Source: Pseudopyrenochaeta lycopersici (Eukaryota; Ascomycota; Dothideomycetes; Pleosporales; Pseudopyrenochaetaceae). Taken from it: DNA of 64,000 nt. The position numbers and the translations under genes were made by a program. The notes under the pieces were generated by a model, which did no database searches, was not told where the DNA came from, and was given only the letters and a program-made list of their open reading frames with translations. Numbering within the stretch: position 1 is the stretch's first letter; each line of letters starts with the position of its first letter. Shown here piece after piece: positions 44,750 to 57,300 of the stretch. The stretch spans positions 248,001-312,000 of the forward strand of contig NHZP01000030.1 in the NCBI GenBank assembly GCA_003313425.1, read 5' to 3'.

Positions 44750-45730
44750 CTAATCCGCCCAGCCGCCCAAGTTGGTAGTGGAGATGGGAGCGGCAACGTT
44801 TTCTGCGTAGCCGCCAGCGACGTTGCCTGGGGAGGCGTAGTTGCAGACTGTATATTTATTCATTGACGAAGCCGCGCCACCGACAATCATTTTGTCGCCA
44901 CAGTCGAGAGAAACACAGCCAACCTTAGTGGTGTCCTTCCAGACCATCTGAGTAAGGTGACCGACACTGTGGAAGACGTCGTCAGGGATATCATTCTGGC
45001 CGAAGTACGGCATCATTGGCTCGAGCTCGCCCTTATACCAGCTCTCCGTGATGCCGGCAGTCACGTTGAAGGCTTTTCCAGAAACGGTGAAAAGATTCTG
45101 ACCCTGACGGACCCCATCAGGAATGTAGTGCTCAAAGATGCACGTCAGAGCGGCGATACGAGCATTGGCCTCGCAGTCCGCGTCCCAAACTAGCGGTGCA
45201 GCATCATGGTTGGCACGAGCGGCATTATGATGGTAGAGCACCGCAGCCTGGTAGTCTGCTCCAGAGGAGAGGTAGGCCTGATCGGCACCCGTAACACGGT
45301 TACCAGCAGACGCGCTAGGCTCAGAAGCCTGAACGCTGCTAGATGAAGGCGGCGAAGCTTCAGTGGAGCTTGGCTCTGGCTCTGGCTCTGACTGTACAGA
45401 TGGAGCTGGGGCTGGACTAGAGACGAGTTCGAAGGAAGTTGGTTCGGGTTCAAGAGTTGGGGCAGGAGTGGGCGTGGGTGTGATAGTGGAAGACGGGGGT
45501 GCAGCTGGAGCACTGTTCGCCTCGGTGGATGCAGGCTTCTGCGGTGCGGTAGTGGAGACATAGAGCGAGGCGGAAGGCGGCTCAGGGTATCCTTCAGTAA
45601 CGTAGACAGTGACAGTCAATATCACCAACTCGGTCTCGGTAACAATACGATTACCCTTCCTGCGATGGGGTTGGGGCCTAGCTAGAGCGCCAATGGCCAG
45701 AGCGGAAGTGAGGAGAACTGATGAACGCAT
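44750..45730 (-). CDS. Secreted CAP-superfamily (SCP/PR-1/Pry-like) protein
   Basis: Single exon of 326 residues. A signal peptide (LLTSALAIGALA) is followed by a Lys/Arg-rich stretch that could be a propeptide site. A Pro/Ser/Thr/Glu-rich linker, probably O-glycosylated, spans about 50-150. The CAP domain (about 155-320) has LYHHNAARA, PLVWDADCEANARIAA, GHLTQMVWKDTTKVGC (CAP1 signature) and VCNYASPGN (CAP2). Cys pairs are present as in fungal Pry/PR-1 proteins, which bind sterols or fatty acids outside the cell. Role in export or host interaction is inference. The start is the only ATG preceding the signal peptide. Confidence 0.9.
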   Translation of the reverse strand: MRSSVLLTSALAIGALARPQPHRRKGNRIVTETELVILTVTVYVTEGYPEPPSASLYVSTTAPQKPASTEANSAPAAPPSSTITPTPTPAPTLEPEPTSFELVSSPAPAPSVQSEPEPEPSSTEASPPSSSSVQASEPSASAGNRVTGADQAYLSSGADYQAAVLYHHNAARANHDAAPLVWDADCEANARIAALTCIFEHYIPDGVRQGQNLFTVSGKAFNVTAGITESWYKGELEPMMPYFGQNDIPDDVFHSVGHLTQMVWKDTTKVGCVSLDCGDKMIVGGAASSMNKYTVCNYASPGNVAGGYAENVAAPISTTNLGGWAD

Positions 45731-48700
45731 CTCGAAGCAATTGCAAAGAGCTCAGGACTTGTCGAAGGGTGCGTTTTGTTCTGGATCCCGGATCACCGTC
45801 GCTAGGTGTTGACTGACTGCACGTTTGGTCAGGACGGATATTGTACTACCGGAAAACAGAAATGTGCAACAGCGTTGATTCACACATGGCAGGCGTGTTG
45901 CCACTGTCTAGAACGCGGTGAGCATGAAGAGAAGCTGACGTACTTGGCTGTTTCCTTGGAGCTGCCAACTGATGAAGTGCGACCTGGGCGCACTTGAGAC
46001 AAAGGAGTGTGTGAAGTTGGATAAGAAGAGAAAAGAGCGTGGTCCTGTTTAGGCAAGGCTGCATAAGGAGAAAGGGAGACTGCGGACAAATGAATGTGGG
46101 TTGTTGACGAAGAAGAGAGGGAGAACAGTGAGGGACGGGAGGGTGGATGCTTTTGTGAAGCTAAGATTACGCGAAACACGGCCTCAGATGAGGCAGGAGC
46201 ACTGGTGTCTACGTCGTGCACGGAACGGCGACACAATACCACAGTTGCGTGGCCGCTGCCATGGCGGTAAACGGCGGACGGCAGGTTTAATCTCGCTGGG
46301 CGCTGACTTGGATTGATTGTGGGTAGCCCCGGCCGGTCAGTACATATCTAGGCAATGGACGGAGCCCTTGTTGAGGTGATGTAGTACACGATTCCATTCA
46401 TGGAGTAATACAGAGACTCTGCGGAGAGTTTATGAATGCCCATGGTGAATCTTCTCCATCTACGTACTGTCGGGAGCAAATAACGTGCTTAATCGCTGGT
46501 GCAAAGGTGTAACACTTGTCACTGGTATTGTATGGGAACACCACACAACATGAGGTGCCGCTCGTACTCGACAGCCAGTTTGATGAAGGGACATGTTGTT
46601 TGTAAGAGCGGGGATGTGACTTCCTCGAATGACCAATCAAAGCAGTGACGCTCGGGATCTGCGCAGGGTTGACGGCTGTGTGCAGGGAAGGTGCGATGGC
46701 GCTTGGCAGGGACAGTAGAGCTAAGCGTGAAAGCGCCGTCTGCCCTCACCTCCCTTCATCTGCATCGTGTCACAGTACCGCCGAGGACCTTCCAACGATT
46801 AGCCAAGCGGTGTGCTTTCAGGGACGCGGAGTGTGTTGCTCACCTCATCATGTGAGCTGTGGTTCACCACCATTTCCAGCGCCGCTCATCCACCATGGAC
46901 GCGATGCGTCCTCAAGCATGCCTCATTGGATCGTGTAACCACCACCAGCACTTCTGCGTTCTGACACGACGGCAGCGAGATTAGGGTGAGCCTTCATCAA
47001 TACGAGAGAGTTCCCCCGCTTGTCGCACCGTAGTGGGGCGCGCCAATTCTACCACGAGCATTGCGTGAGACCAGGGCTGCTCAGCTTGCGGATGCATTTC
47101 GATACCAATTTTTCATGTTTTCCTTTTGCTCTTCCTTGCTCATCTTGTGTCTTGGAATTCTGGTACTTGCCAAGAGATATATGTTCTGCAGCTATTACTA
47201 TACTTGAGCACGAAATCCAAACTTGAAACTTTCCCGCGTCTTTGGTCTTCTTTCCGCGCGAAGCGTCGATCTTTAGTCCTCAATTCCAAAAGCAAATTCT
47301 TGACTGAAACATGGTGATCATACCAGGGATGGTGGAGAATTTTTGAAGACGATCCGGTAAATGATGCATGGGGCAAGTCAGGCATGGCTCGGATATTGTC
47401 CCCAGATCATAGATGCGGAAGCGAGCTGTGAAACACGATTGATCTCCAGGCCTTCAAGGTATACCTGATATACTAGGCAAATCGAGGAATATTCCGCGAC
47501 TCATCTCCGCCACGTTAAAGCAAACTCCATCTTACTCTGACCAAGTCACGTTGCTTGCGCTCGCTTAGCCAACTTCCCTTCAACTTCAATGTACGTCGCT
47601 ACTAGCCAAGTATCCCTGAGCGTAGATAGGTGCTCGTGTTGACTGGCGTGATGCTGCCATACTTACTACTTTCTTCAGATCACTCTGCTTGCGCATTTGC
47701 GGCTCGGCAATCTGCTTCCCATGTCAGCACTACCGCCCCTTCCAGCAACCTGGATGGAACACAGATCAGAGCACGCGCGTCCATAAAATACAGCATATTA
47801 ACGAGCTCTCCAAGTGCAACTTAGGATTGCGGTCTGGCTAAGATCGGCACCGCCGACCATACTTTGGAACGGATGTATCCAGTGCTCGCATGTGGCTTAA
47901 GGATGACATTCCTCAAATGGACAGACAGCAGAGCCGAAACGACGCCATCTCGTCATATATTTGGCGCATGACCCTGTATTGAAACCAAACGCTGCAATAA
48001 GTTGCACAAGAACTCGAGATCTAGGCCAGATTGTTTGTCATTAAGCAAGCGCAGGTCTCTCGGCGCTGGCATTGTTTTGGACTAGGTCACTGAGCAGTAC
48101 TGAAAGCTCATGACAATTTCTGACCAATTGGCCTAGAGGTATGAATATAGGCCAGTTTGATATGATATGTGTGGGCATTCCTTATTGCGAGGGCGTAGTC
48201 ACTTCACTCCAAACTTGGTAGTCCCAGAGTTATCGCACTGTCCTCATTCTCATGCCAGTTATGAAAGTGACCAAACTGTGTTGGCAGGAGCGTGGATGAG
48301 AAGGCGAGAGCGCAGTCAGCATCCATGATCCATGATGCTCAGCACCAAAGCATGATTTCCGTCGTGTAAACCCGATTTTCCGTGGAAATATAGCTTTTTC
48401 TAGTGCTTAATCGACGCACACACCACTTGAAGCATAGAACATCTACTCTCCATCCCTATCTGTCCTAGTTCTTTGCGCAATGACCTAGTAGTGTGGATAC
48501 GTCGTTATCTTGACACGTGGGTACCTGTCATCCCGCATTGGAAGGCGGCATCAAAAGGTATGCACTTCAAGACTGACAACATGGCAATACAAGAGCTTCC
48601 GGAGAAAGATAATATTTATGGCAACGGGAGCATTGAACAGTGATGTAGGTTAGATGTAAGCTTTCGTGAGGTTGATGCGGAATCTGCGTCCAGCCACTCA

Positions 48701-48838
48701 AGAATGCGGAGATTACGTAGGTTGGCGGGGGAGGGGCAACTCGGCGAGGCTGGCGGAGCTCTTTATGAAGCTCAATAATCGCTCTCTAGCCCGCGACGAA
48801 AACCGCCCGAACCCCCTGCGCTCGATACCCCCTGCTGT
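45731..48838. other. 3.1-kb gene-free stretch
   Basis: Divergent between the CAP gene and the SPATA20-like gene. A 64-codon frame at 47630-47824 has a short hydrophobic start but no support as a gene. Otherwise nothing recognised. Confidence 0.5.
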
Positions 48839-51284
48839 ATGCCTCGAGTCCTATTTAATCTCCGTGGACCTTGTTCTTCAGCACGTACTGCTATTGCGAC
48901 GGCGCCTTACCGCCGAACACCTTCCCAGGCTGTCGCCACTTCACGACGCACACGTCAAGCGGAACTGCGCAAGTTTCACACCTCAATTCTCAAAATGGAT
49001 GCGCACAACACATCTGGGGCATCTGCCTCATCGAGCGACACACCGAAGCTTAAGAATAGGCTGAACGAGAGCCGAAGCCCATACGTCCGCGGCCACATGA
49101 ACAATCCTGTCGCATGGCAGATATGGGGAGCAGAAGCTATTGAGCTGGCAAAAAAATCCAACAAGCTCATCTTCATCAGCATAGGCTATGCAGCCTGTCA
49201 TTGGTGTCATGTCATGGAGCGGGAATCGTTCGAGAACCAGGAAGTCGCAAATATCCTTAACGAGAGTTTCATCCCGATAAAGATCGATCGCGAAGAGCGC
49301 CCGGATGTGGATCGCATATACATGAATTATGTCCAGGCCACGACGGGCTCTGGAGGGTGGCCGCTGAACGTCTTCATCACTCCGGATCTAGAACCTATAT
49401 TTGGAGGGACATACTGGCCGGGTCCGGGATCGACAATGGGCGGTGACCATATTGGTTTTGTTGGCATACTGGAGAAGATAAGGGATGTATGGAGGGACCA
49501 GCGCCAGCGGTGTCTTGACTCGGCAAAGGAGATTACGGCGCAACTTCGAGATTTCGCAGAGGATGGGAGTATCAGCAGGAAAGATGGCGCAGATCACGAC
49601 CGCCTTGATCTGGAGTTGTTGGATGAAGCTTTCGAGGTGGGTAACAAACTCGTCCTTCTTTACATTCTACGCTAAAGCTCCATAGCACTTCAAGATGAAG
49701 TACGACCAGACACATGCAGGCTTTGGGGGCGCACCCAAGTTTCCTACACCCTCGAATCTTCACTTCCTCCTAAAGTTATCTCAGTACCCCAATGCGGTTG
49801 CTGACGTAATTGGAGCAAAAGATTGCACTCTTGCGAAAGATATGGTATTAGCAACGCTGGACGCAATGAACAAGGGCGGTATACATGACCAGATTGGTAA
49901 TGGTTTTGCGCGGTACTCGGTCACGAAAGATTGGAGTTTGCCACATTTCGAAAAGATGCTCTATGACCAGACACAATTGCTCCCTGTCTACTTGGATGCC
50001 TACCTTACCACAAAGGACCCGGAACATCTGTCTGCTGTACACGACATTGCCACATATCTGATCAGCCCTCCCATGCATGCTGCGAGTGGAGGCTTCTTCT
50101 CATCTGAGGATGCGGATTCCTTGTATCGCCCGAACGACCGGGAGAAGCGCGAAGGCGCATTCTATGTGTGGACGTTGAACGAGTTTCAAGATATACTAGG
50201 CGATCGAGACGCTGAAATCCTGGCGCGATACTACAACGTCAAAGATGAAGGGAACGTTGCGCCCGAACATGATGCGCATGATGAGCTTATCAACCAGAAT
50301 GTGCTAGCCATTACCATTACACGTGCAGATCTGGCAAAGCAGTTTGCATTGTCAGAGGAAGAAGTCAACAGAGTCCTGTCCGAAGGCCGGCAAAAGCTTC
50401 TTGAGCACCGTAACAAAGAGCGGCCGCGACCTGGCCTAGATGATAAGATTGTAGTGTCTTGGAACGGTCTTGCTATCGGTGCGCTCGCACGAACGGCTGC
50501 AGCGCTCTCCTCACAAGATCCTGCGCAATCAAAGGTCTATCTCGCCGCAGCCGAGAAAGCCGCATCCTTCATCCAGAAAGAGCTCTACGACTCAACATCA
50601 CACAAACTAACACGCGTCTATCGCGAAGGCCCTGGCGATGCTCCTGGTTTCGCAGATGACTACGCCTACCTCATTGCTGGTCTCATCGACCTTTACGAAG
50701 CCACATTCAACGACACATACCTGCATTGGGCAGACGACCTGCAGCAATCCCAACTCCGCCTTTTCTGGGACAAAGTGAATCTGGGCTTCTTCTCAACACC
50801 TGAAAACCAAACAGATCTTATTATGAGGCTGAAGGATGGCATGGACAATGCTGAACCCGGTACGAATGGCGTGTCATCACGGAATCTGGATCGACTTGGT
50901 GCTCTGCTAGAAGATGAGGAGTATGGAAAGAAAGCGAGGGAGACGGCCAGTGCGTTTGAAGCTGAGATCATGCAACATCCATTCTTATTCCCAAGTATGA
51001 TGGACGCAGTCGTTATCGGTAGACTAGGCGTTCGGCATACAGTCATCACAGGCGAAGGCCAGCGCGTAGAAGAATGGCTAAAGAGGTTCCGAGAGCGGCC
51101 GGCTGGACTGGGAACTATTAGCAGAGTTGGAAATGGACTTGGCGAGTGGCTCAAGCAAAGGAATGTTCTGGTAAAGGGTATGGATGCAACAAGGGAGGGT
51201 GTAATGGTATGTGAGGGTGGCGCCTGCAGAGAGGAGCTCAGTATGGATATGGGTGGTGTAGGCGCTGCTATTCCAGCATTATGA
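48839..51284 (+). CDS. SPATA20/YyaL-like thioredoxin-domain protein
   Basis: Exons 48839-49636 and 49686-51284 with a 49-nt intron (donor GTGGGT), giving about 798 residues. An Arg/Ala/Ser-rich N-terminus with RKFHTSILK suggests a mitochondrial presequence; a second ATG at residue 53 would give a cytosolic form. Then comes the family opening (NRLNESRSPYVRGHMNNPVAW) and a thioredoxin-like fold with CHWC (120-123) in AACHWCHVMERESF, then IDREERPDVDRIYM and GGWPLNVF. After the intron are GGAPKFPTP, GGIHDQIGNGFARYSVT, HFEKMLYDQ, SSEDADS and WNGLAIGALAR, which belong to an alpha/alpha-barrel domain like N-acylglucosamine 2-epimerase. The family is widespread from bacteria to man; its reaction is not firmly known, with redox or spermatogenesis links in animals. 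Length is normal. Confidence 0.9.
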
Positions 51285-52318
51285 CGGTGAACAAAAAGTC
51301 ACAGGGATATTGTTTGGTGTGTATTAGCTAGGTACGGCGAATGCAATGTGATCACGATTAAAGAGCTTTCATATATTCAATACTCTTTTGCTCGTTCCTG
51401 GTTTTTCTGCAGAAGCCCTAGGATATTGTGGATCAGTGCAAGCCATTGATGTACTCCGCTGTACCATCACCAATTTTACTTAGATGGTCTTACAGGTTCT
51501 GGCTTTGTGGATGAAGCTACAGTACTTAAGCGTACCCATCTAAACGTTGCAAATACAACAAGCATTTATTGGTCTTCATGCTGTGCAGTGTTTATTCATA
51601 ACTGGTCAATGTTAGAATCAGACCTGATTCGAAAACAGCCTTTGCACACGAATGGACCTTGTGACTGGAAAGTACTTATAGATAGAGACATGTCAATGAG
51701 TGACATAGCCGTTATCAGTCAGTTATCAAGGCTATAGACAATTCTGTCCGCCATATAATTGGACGGGGATAGAGTTAATGTATACCTGGTAACGAAGTGC
51801 ATTGAATATAGTTCCAAGGGAGCTGAAGAGACTGATGCTCTTGATGAATTTATACGATTGAATAATCTGATTTTCCCACCACAGTCTAATAGTGAAGCAA
51901 TAAACAACAAGTACTGTAGATATATATTCACAGCTGTTAGCGTGCTCTTCTCCATAATTGCGAGCCATAGGGCTCTGTTTTCTACATATCTGCAACATAA
52001 CGCTCAAGTTCCTCTCACTTCCAATTCGAGGCTAGCTGATATGGCCTGCCACTAAAAATATCGAAGGATCTTTTGCTTCCTTCCAGGCGATATACGTTTG
52101 CAGCATTGAGCGCGGATCTAAATCGGGGGTCCATGAATCGTGTATTCATGCTACTCAGTGGCTCGATTCGCGAAATTATGATGAGCAATCAGGACTTTCC
52201 CTAATCGATAAATCTTGTGCACATTATGACTCGATAAGTCTTGTTAAACACGGAAAGGAAAGAGTATTGCTAGATTTAAAGGACTCTAATTCAATGTCGC
52301 TGAGTGTTCTGGTTGTTT
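51285..52318. other. AT-rich intergenic, probably decayed sequence
   Basis: No intact gene. An open stretch from about 52030 to 52330 lacks an ATG and resembles nothing I know; it may belong to the same decayed locus as the ankyrin-like remnant. Confidence 0.45.
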
Positions 52319-52456
52319 CACAGACGTGATGAGAAGATATTGTACCTCCTAATCAAGCATAGCTCGGATATCAATGTCAAAGCTGAGGATATCTTGGAGC
52401 AAGCGGTGAAGAAGTTGCCTGACTTTGTATGTTATTGGATAGGGGCCAGTCTTTGA
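52319..52456 (+). pseudogene. Ankyrin-repeat-like remnant
   Basis: One frame reads RRDEKILYLLIKHSSDINVK, followed by AEDILEQAVKKLPDF and a stop at 52454. The spacing (I-x-x-LLI-x-H-x-x-DIN) is that of ankyrin repeats. A second fragment, IMHAVTTENKELADMSL at about 52508-52558, may be a further repeat in another frame. No start codon or full repeat array surrounds it, so it looks like a degraded gene. Confidence 0.35.
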
Positions 52457-54288
52457 GCCAAAGATAGCTCAAATGTGCACCTTCCATAGGAACATAATAC
52501 AAATACTTATAATGCACGCTGTGACGACGGAGAATAAGGAGCTTGCGGATATGTCGTTGCGAAATAGTGCCGAGTGCAGTACAGAAGGCCCAAGACAACG
52601 CCCGAAGAAGAACTGCAGTCCAAGGAAGAACTTCGGATAGAGCATGAAGCCGAGATCATGCCTTATAGGGCGGTGAATACTGAAAACGTGAATGGTCATG
52701 GCACTGCGGATCCGCTTTGCGCACAGGACGTGACGGAGCAAAAAAAGGCAATGAGCGACACATCGAGATTACCATCGATGAGCTCCACAAAGAACGCCCG
52801 AACCACCTCCTAGTTTGGCCAGCAAGATAGGGAGAGGGTTGTTTCACACGCGAAAGAGCATGAGCCAGTTTGTGAGCATGAGCCTAGTTGAAGTGTCCCG
52901 ATTGGGAATTTGCCTGTAGGTCAATGAACCCAATGGGGATTGCTTCAATATTTCTATGACATTTTATTATCGTCGACTCTGTTCCAATCGCTCGTTCTGC
53001 GGATCCGAAGACCAGACCGCCTGGACAATCAGTCTTACGCTGAAACACATATACATACTCAGCACAGGCACAGACACCGACTCAGACTCAGACGCAGAGA
53101 CCCAGACGCGCGCGCAGTTGCGGTATGACGCGTTTTTTTCAAGACAAGTCCACGTAGTCGCTTCTTGACCAGCTCAGGCCACGGAGGCATTGCGCCGCAC
53201 TTTCCCACGCGACAATTGCAGGCGTGTGGAATATTCCACCGCACTCACCCATTTCAGTCTTTTTTTTTCGATAAAATAGTAAACCAGAATCCCGGCTCGC
53301 AGCTCGGCGTCCACGGTGCACATACAGTCCCGGATACGAGCTGACTACATGGGGGTGGTTAAACGGCGATATAAAAAGTTAGGGCTACTCGGCTCTACTT
53401 GGAGCAAGAACAACACACCACACACGGCTTCGCATCGAGACGGGCTGGTGTGCGTCGCCGAACGGGGGGAGGGGGGATTAGAAAATTCGGTGTATTAGGG
53501 CATGCAAAGTAGTAGTAGCTATTTACGGGTGGCGCTCCCATAGTATTGTCGTATATTACGAGATGCCCGAACAATAAAAACGACAAAAAAGAGAGGTGCC
53601 GCATGTAAGAGCTAAATGGTGCAAGGCGTGCCAATATGATTCTGAGAAACTGTGCCTTTGGGCGCCGCTAACGGGCATCAACATAGTATGGATTATGGCT
53701 GTGCGAAGTTTTTATCGATTCTAGTGGCGGTGCAGACATACACGCCCCCCCGCCCCCTCGTGCGGCTGGCTACCTGATGTGTACTTTGTTACGGCGGGGC
53801 GTTGTTTACGGGCTGGGGGCAGCAAAACGAGTAATGGTGTATTTGTCCGTATTATCTCCGTATTAAGCATACCGGACCATCGTTCTTCTTCCGATCAACC
53901 CACCGTCCTCGACCGTCTCCGTCCACATCTCAACGTAATCGAAATAAGATTCGAAAATACAGGTTTAAAAATTGATGAACAAATCCAAAACTTGTGGTAT
54001 GTAGCGGAAATGAGAAGGTATATCCCCGTGAGTCCTATTAGGCTGCCGGCGCTTTTGCGAAACGTATAGAACGTGAGAAATAAGGTGCGCGCATGCTAGG
54101 GCATGTGATGTGAACAAAGTAGAACGGGTAAATGCCACTCTGAGGCTGGATGAAATGAAACAATATGAAAGTTGGAGCGAGAGTGTTGTCCAGCGGACCT
54201 GTTACCGTACTCCGAAATGCGCCGTGGGTTTGATGGGTGCAGGTTTGCCGCCGAATCGATTACCGAATTAGGCCGAGGCCGGGGGGTA
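52457..54288. other. Gene-free stretch
   Basis: Low-complexity CAGA-type and poly-T/poly-C runs occur near 53060-53110, 53263-53272 and 53743-53757. No gene seen. Confidence 0.5.
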
Positions 54289-55762
54289 TCACGAGTGGAA
54301 TAGATCCCACGCTCTTGCACACAGTCCAATGAATTCTTCCTTCTTCTTCAGCTGCGTTTCTGGCGAGTCGCGGCCAGATCCGAAAGGCCCAAGGCGTGGC
54401 TGTTGGCGTCCAAGCGGCGGGGTTCCGTTATCTTGCTCGTACTCGTCACGGCCACGTCTTCTTGTGCTGCCACTGCGGTGAAGTTCAGTATGTGATTGGT
54501 ATGCGGAAGATCCGCTCTTGTTGGGCATGGGCGATGGTGGTGTGGGAGGTTGGTGGCCGCCGTAGTGGACCAGGCGGGGCAGGAGATCCTCACGGCCGCC
54601 AGACAGCGACTGAACAGCTTCCTCGGCTGACTTGTATTCGCGGGGTCTTGAAGTGGGCGGTGGTTGCTGGTACTGGTTGGGTGGGAAACCAGGAGAAGGC
54701 ATTGGGGGCTGCACATTGGAATGCGAAGAATGGCCGGGGCTGCTGTTGTGATAGGGATTCCTGGAAGCGCCGAGGGGTTCTGGGAAGACATCTGAAATGG
54801 GCGGCAGCCGATTTGTCGTCTGCTGGGCGGGCACATGGTGGATATGTGACGTTTGTGACAGATTTGACGGGCCGTTGGCGAGCTGTCGTGTGGGTGGGGC
54901 GTTGCTGCGCAGACCAGTGAAGGTCTGGTTGATGGGCGCGGACTGGATTACGCGGTCACTGGCAAATTGCTGGTGTGAGGGAGGGGCAATGGAGAGGCCT
55001 GGTGGAGGGCCTTTTCTGCGCGAAGTCTGCGGGGTCTTGATGGTTCGGCCGAAAGCGCCAATCTCAGTGGTGCGAACGTCGTCTGGTTCTGAGGGGCCGC
55101 CCTTGCCGTGCTTCTGGCGCGCCTCGATGATTTGCCTTTGCCTCTCTCGTACGTCCAGACTTCGCTGCAGCTGCTCGCGCATGGTGGGGTCCTGGGTGTG
55201 GAAGCCGGGCGACAGGCAGGCGAGGCCCATGTCTTGCAGGTTGGCGCTGCCCTGGCCGGACGGGCGGGCAGTGAGGGCGCCCGAGGAGTGGACAATGTTG
55301 TGGTTGGAGAGGTTCAGTCGCTGGGGGCGATGGCGGGTGTTGGAGGGCATGTCGGGCGAGGCGGGCTCCTTCTTGACGACGATCTTGGGGGCTTGGCCGC
55401 GAGACCTGCTGGACGAAGGGCGGTTAGAGAGCTGGTGGCGGGCGGGAGGAGACATGGAGGCAGAGGGAGAAGAAGCAGAAGGAGGGCGGCAGGAGTAAGA
55501 AGAAGAGCGAGAAGAGGTACTAAACGACGTACGAAAGAGGTGAACGCTTGCCGTCGGCTCTGTGCTGTGCGGCATCACTACTGGAGGAGGTAGGTGAAGC
55601 ATTATCGACAGGCAGCTTGGAGCGAGAGGTTGGGGTGACGGCGTGGGGAGAAGAAGTCGAGGGCGCAATGGGAGCATATGTCCTCGAGGAGCCGACGCCG
55701 TCGGTAGACGGTAGTGCGGCATGCTGGGCAGGGACCGGGGGATTGGCGACGACGGTGGTCAT
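54289..55762 (-). CDS. Fungal protein of unknown function, low complexity with conserved-looking ends
   Basis: Exons 55533-55762 and 54289-55405 with a 127-nt intron (pyrimidine-rich, branch CTCTAAC, acceptor CCAGCAG), giving about 448 residues. The join reads GKRSPLS-SRGQAPKIVVKKEP. Most of the protein is Pro/Ser/Gln/His-rich. Two blocks look conserved: MREQLQRSLDVRERQRQII (a charged helix, about 160-185) and the C-terminal KKEEFIGLCARAWDLFHS. I know of no named domain. There is no signal peptide or membrane helix; a nuclear or cytosolic scaffold is possible. An alternative reading without splicing runs on from an upstream plus-1 frame but loses the N-terminal ATG context. Confidence 0.68.
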
Positions 55763-57269
55763 GGTCGCGTCGTGGTGGTCGGGGCAGGTAGATTGTAGGA
55801 GTGCGGGCAGGGTCTTGGAGGAAGTCCGCTACACTAGGTGTCGAGGGATGTGCGCAGCCGGGGCAGATTAGAGGCTGGTGCAACACTTGCGTTGCAGCAG
55901 AGGGGCCAGACGGGGGCGGGCAGGGCAGGGCGGAGCGGGCAGGGCAATGCGGCGAGGCACGCGAGAAATGAGGGCACAAGGGCGACACGGTGGTGGAGAG
56001 AGAGAGAGGGCGAGAGAGAGACGAGGCCGTCGAGAGCACAGCAAGTCGTGCCTTCCGGGCGCGGGTGTAGAGGGGATAAAAATGGCGAGCACGGACGCGC
56101 TGGCGAGTGCAGGAGCGATGTGTTTGCCAGTGCAGGGCCGCCGGGGTGGGTGAGCGACACACACAGCGGCTGGCAGGCGACTTCCCAGCAGACGCCAGAC
56201 CAGGGCCGGCCGACATGGGCGCGCCTTGACGGTGCCTGTTCCGCTGGCCTGCCTGGCCTAGTGCGCGCTGCACGCCTGGGCTAGGCCGGCCAGCCGGGGC
56301 ACCACACGGCCGCCACAGCTGCTGCCGCTGTTTCGCAATCGCGGCCGCCCATCCATCGCGCACGCGCAAACTCGACGCTGAGCGCTCTGCCCGCGACCCT
56401 CGCCCGCCGTTCGTGCCGGCGCCGTCGTTGCGAACGCTTTGCACGGCTGCCAGTCAGCACCACTCAGCGCTCGCCACCCCCGTGGTCTGCGTCTGACCAT
56501 CGACCCTTCTCAGCTGCGTCTAACGGCCGCCCTCACTGGACGCCGGCGTGCCTGCAGCGCCCTGCTCCTCCATTGCCAATACTTGCCGCCCGCCAATCAC
56601 CGCCCGCCCTGCTGATGACTGCCCGACACCTGCTAAGCGAGCCTGCCAGTGTTTCATGCTGGGCGCATCAGGGTTTGATCATGCTCGAAGCGGCTGCCAT
56701 CGACACGCCCCTCGAAACATCGCCGCCCACCCCCCACCCCTGCTTAATTGGACAGGGACGTCGTTCATGGCCTTGTGTTTCAGCGCTCCCCCGTCCACCC
56801 CGACTCGCTCTGCCTGCTGATGCCCACAATTCGCACCGTCCTCCACTGCAGAAATCTTCCGATGCCATCTCTGTTGCCTCTACATCCGGGGTCACCTCGC
56901 AAGCACTACATTGGCAACTGCTTGACATTCACCCGCACGTGGCTCGCAACGGTGGCCTGCCCAGCTCCCCCCATAACCACCATCTCCTCATGTCCAAGCA
57001 AGAAATAGCCCACGCTGTCCAAGTAAGAACCGCTCACCTTGTCTGAGTAAGAAAGCCGCCAGCCTGAGATTGATTGCCTAGACTCAACCCTCTGCCCATA
57101 TAAACCACTCCCGTACGCACCTCGGGTCACAAGCCAAATTTTGCCCTGAAACAAAGTCCATCTCCGTCGCCACAGACAACGACTCTCCAGACCGCTTCAT
57201 CGGCATGCACGAGCGGATGCGCTTGCTTCCTTTTTGCAATCTTCCCCACCCTTTCTAATCCTCAACTGC

Positions 57270-57300
57270 AATGTTGGAGACAGACGCCGTCTCCAACATT
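57270..57300. repeat. Perfect 12-bp inverted repeat with 7-nt loop
   Basis: AATGTTGGAGAC and its exact complement GTCTCCAACATT flank the loop AGACGCC. It would form a stable hairpin in RNA or cruciform in DNA. There is no T-run after it, and eukaryotic termination is not expected from it. Confidence 0.85.

Noticed and set aside
47580..47830. Possible small secreted protein gene
   Set aside because: A hydrophobic start and an acceptor-like CTTCAG are present, but no splice combination gives a convincing signal peptide plus conserved body.
54797..55498. 233-codon plus-strand frame
   Set aside because: Antisense shadow of the minus-strand low-complexity gene at 54289-55762.
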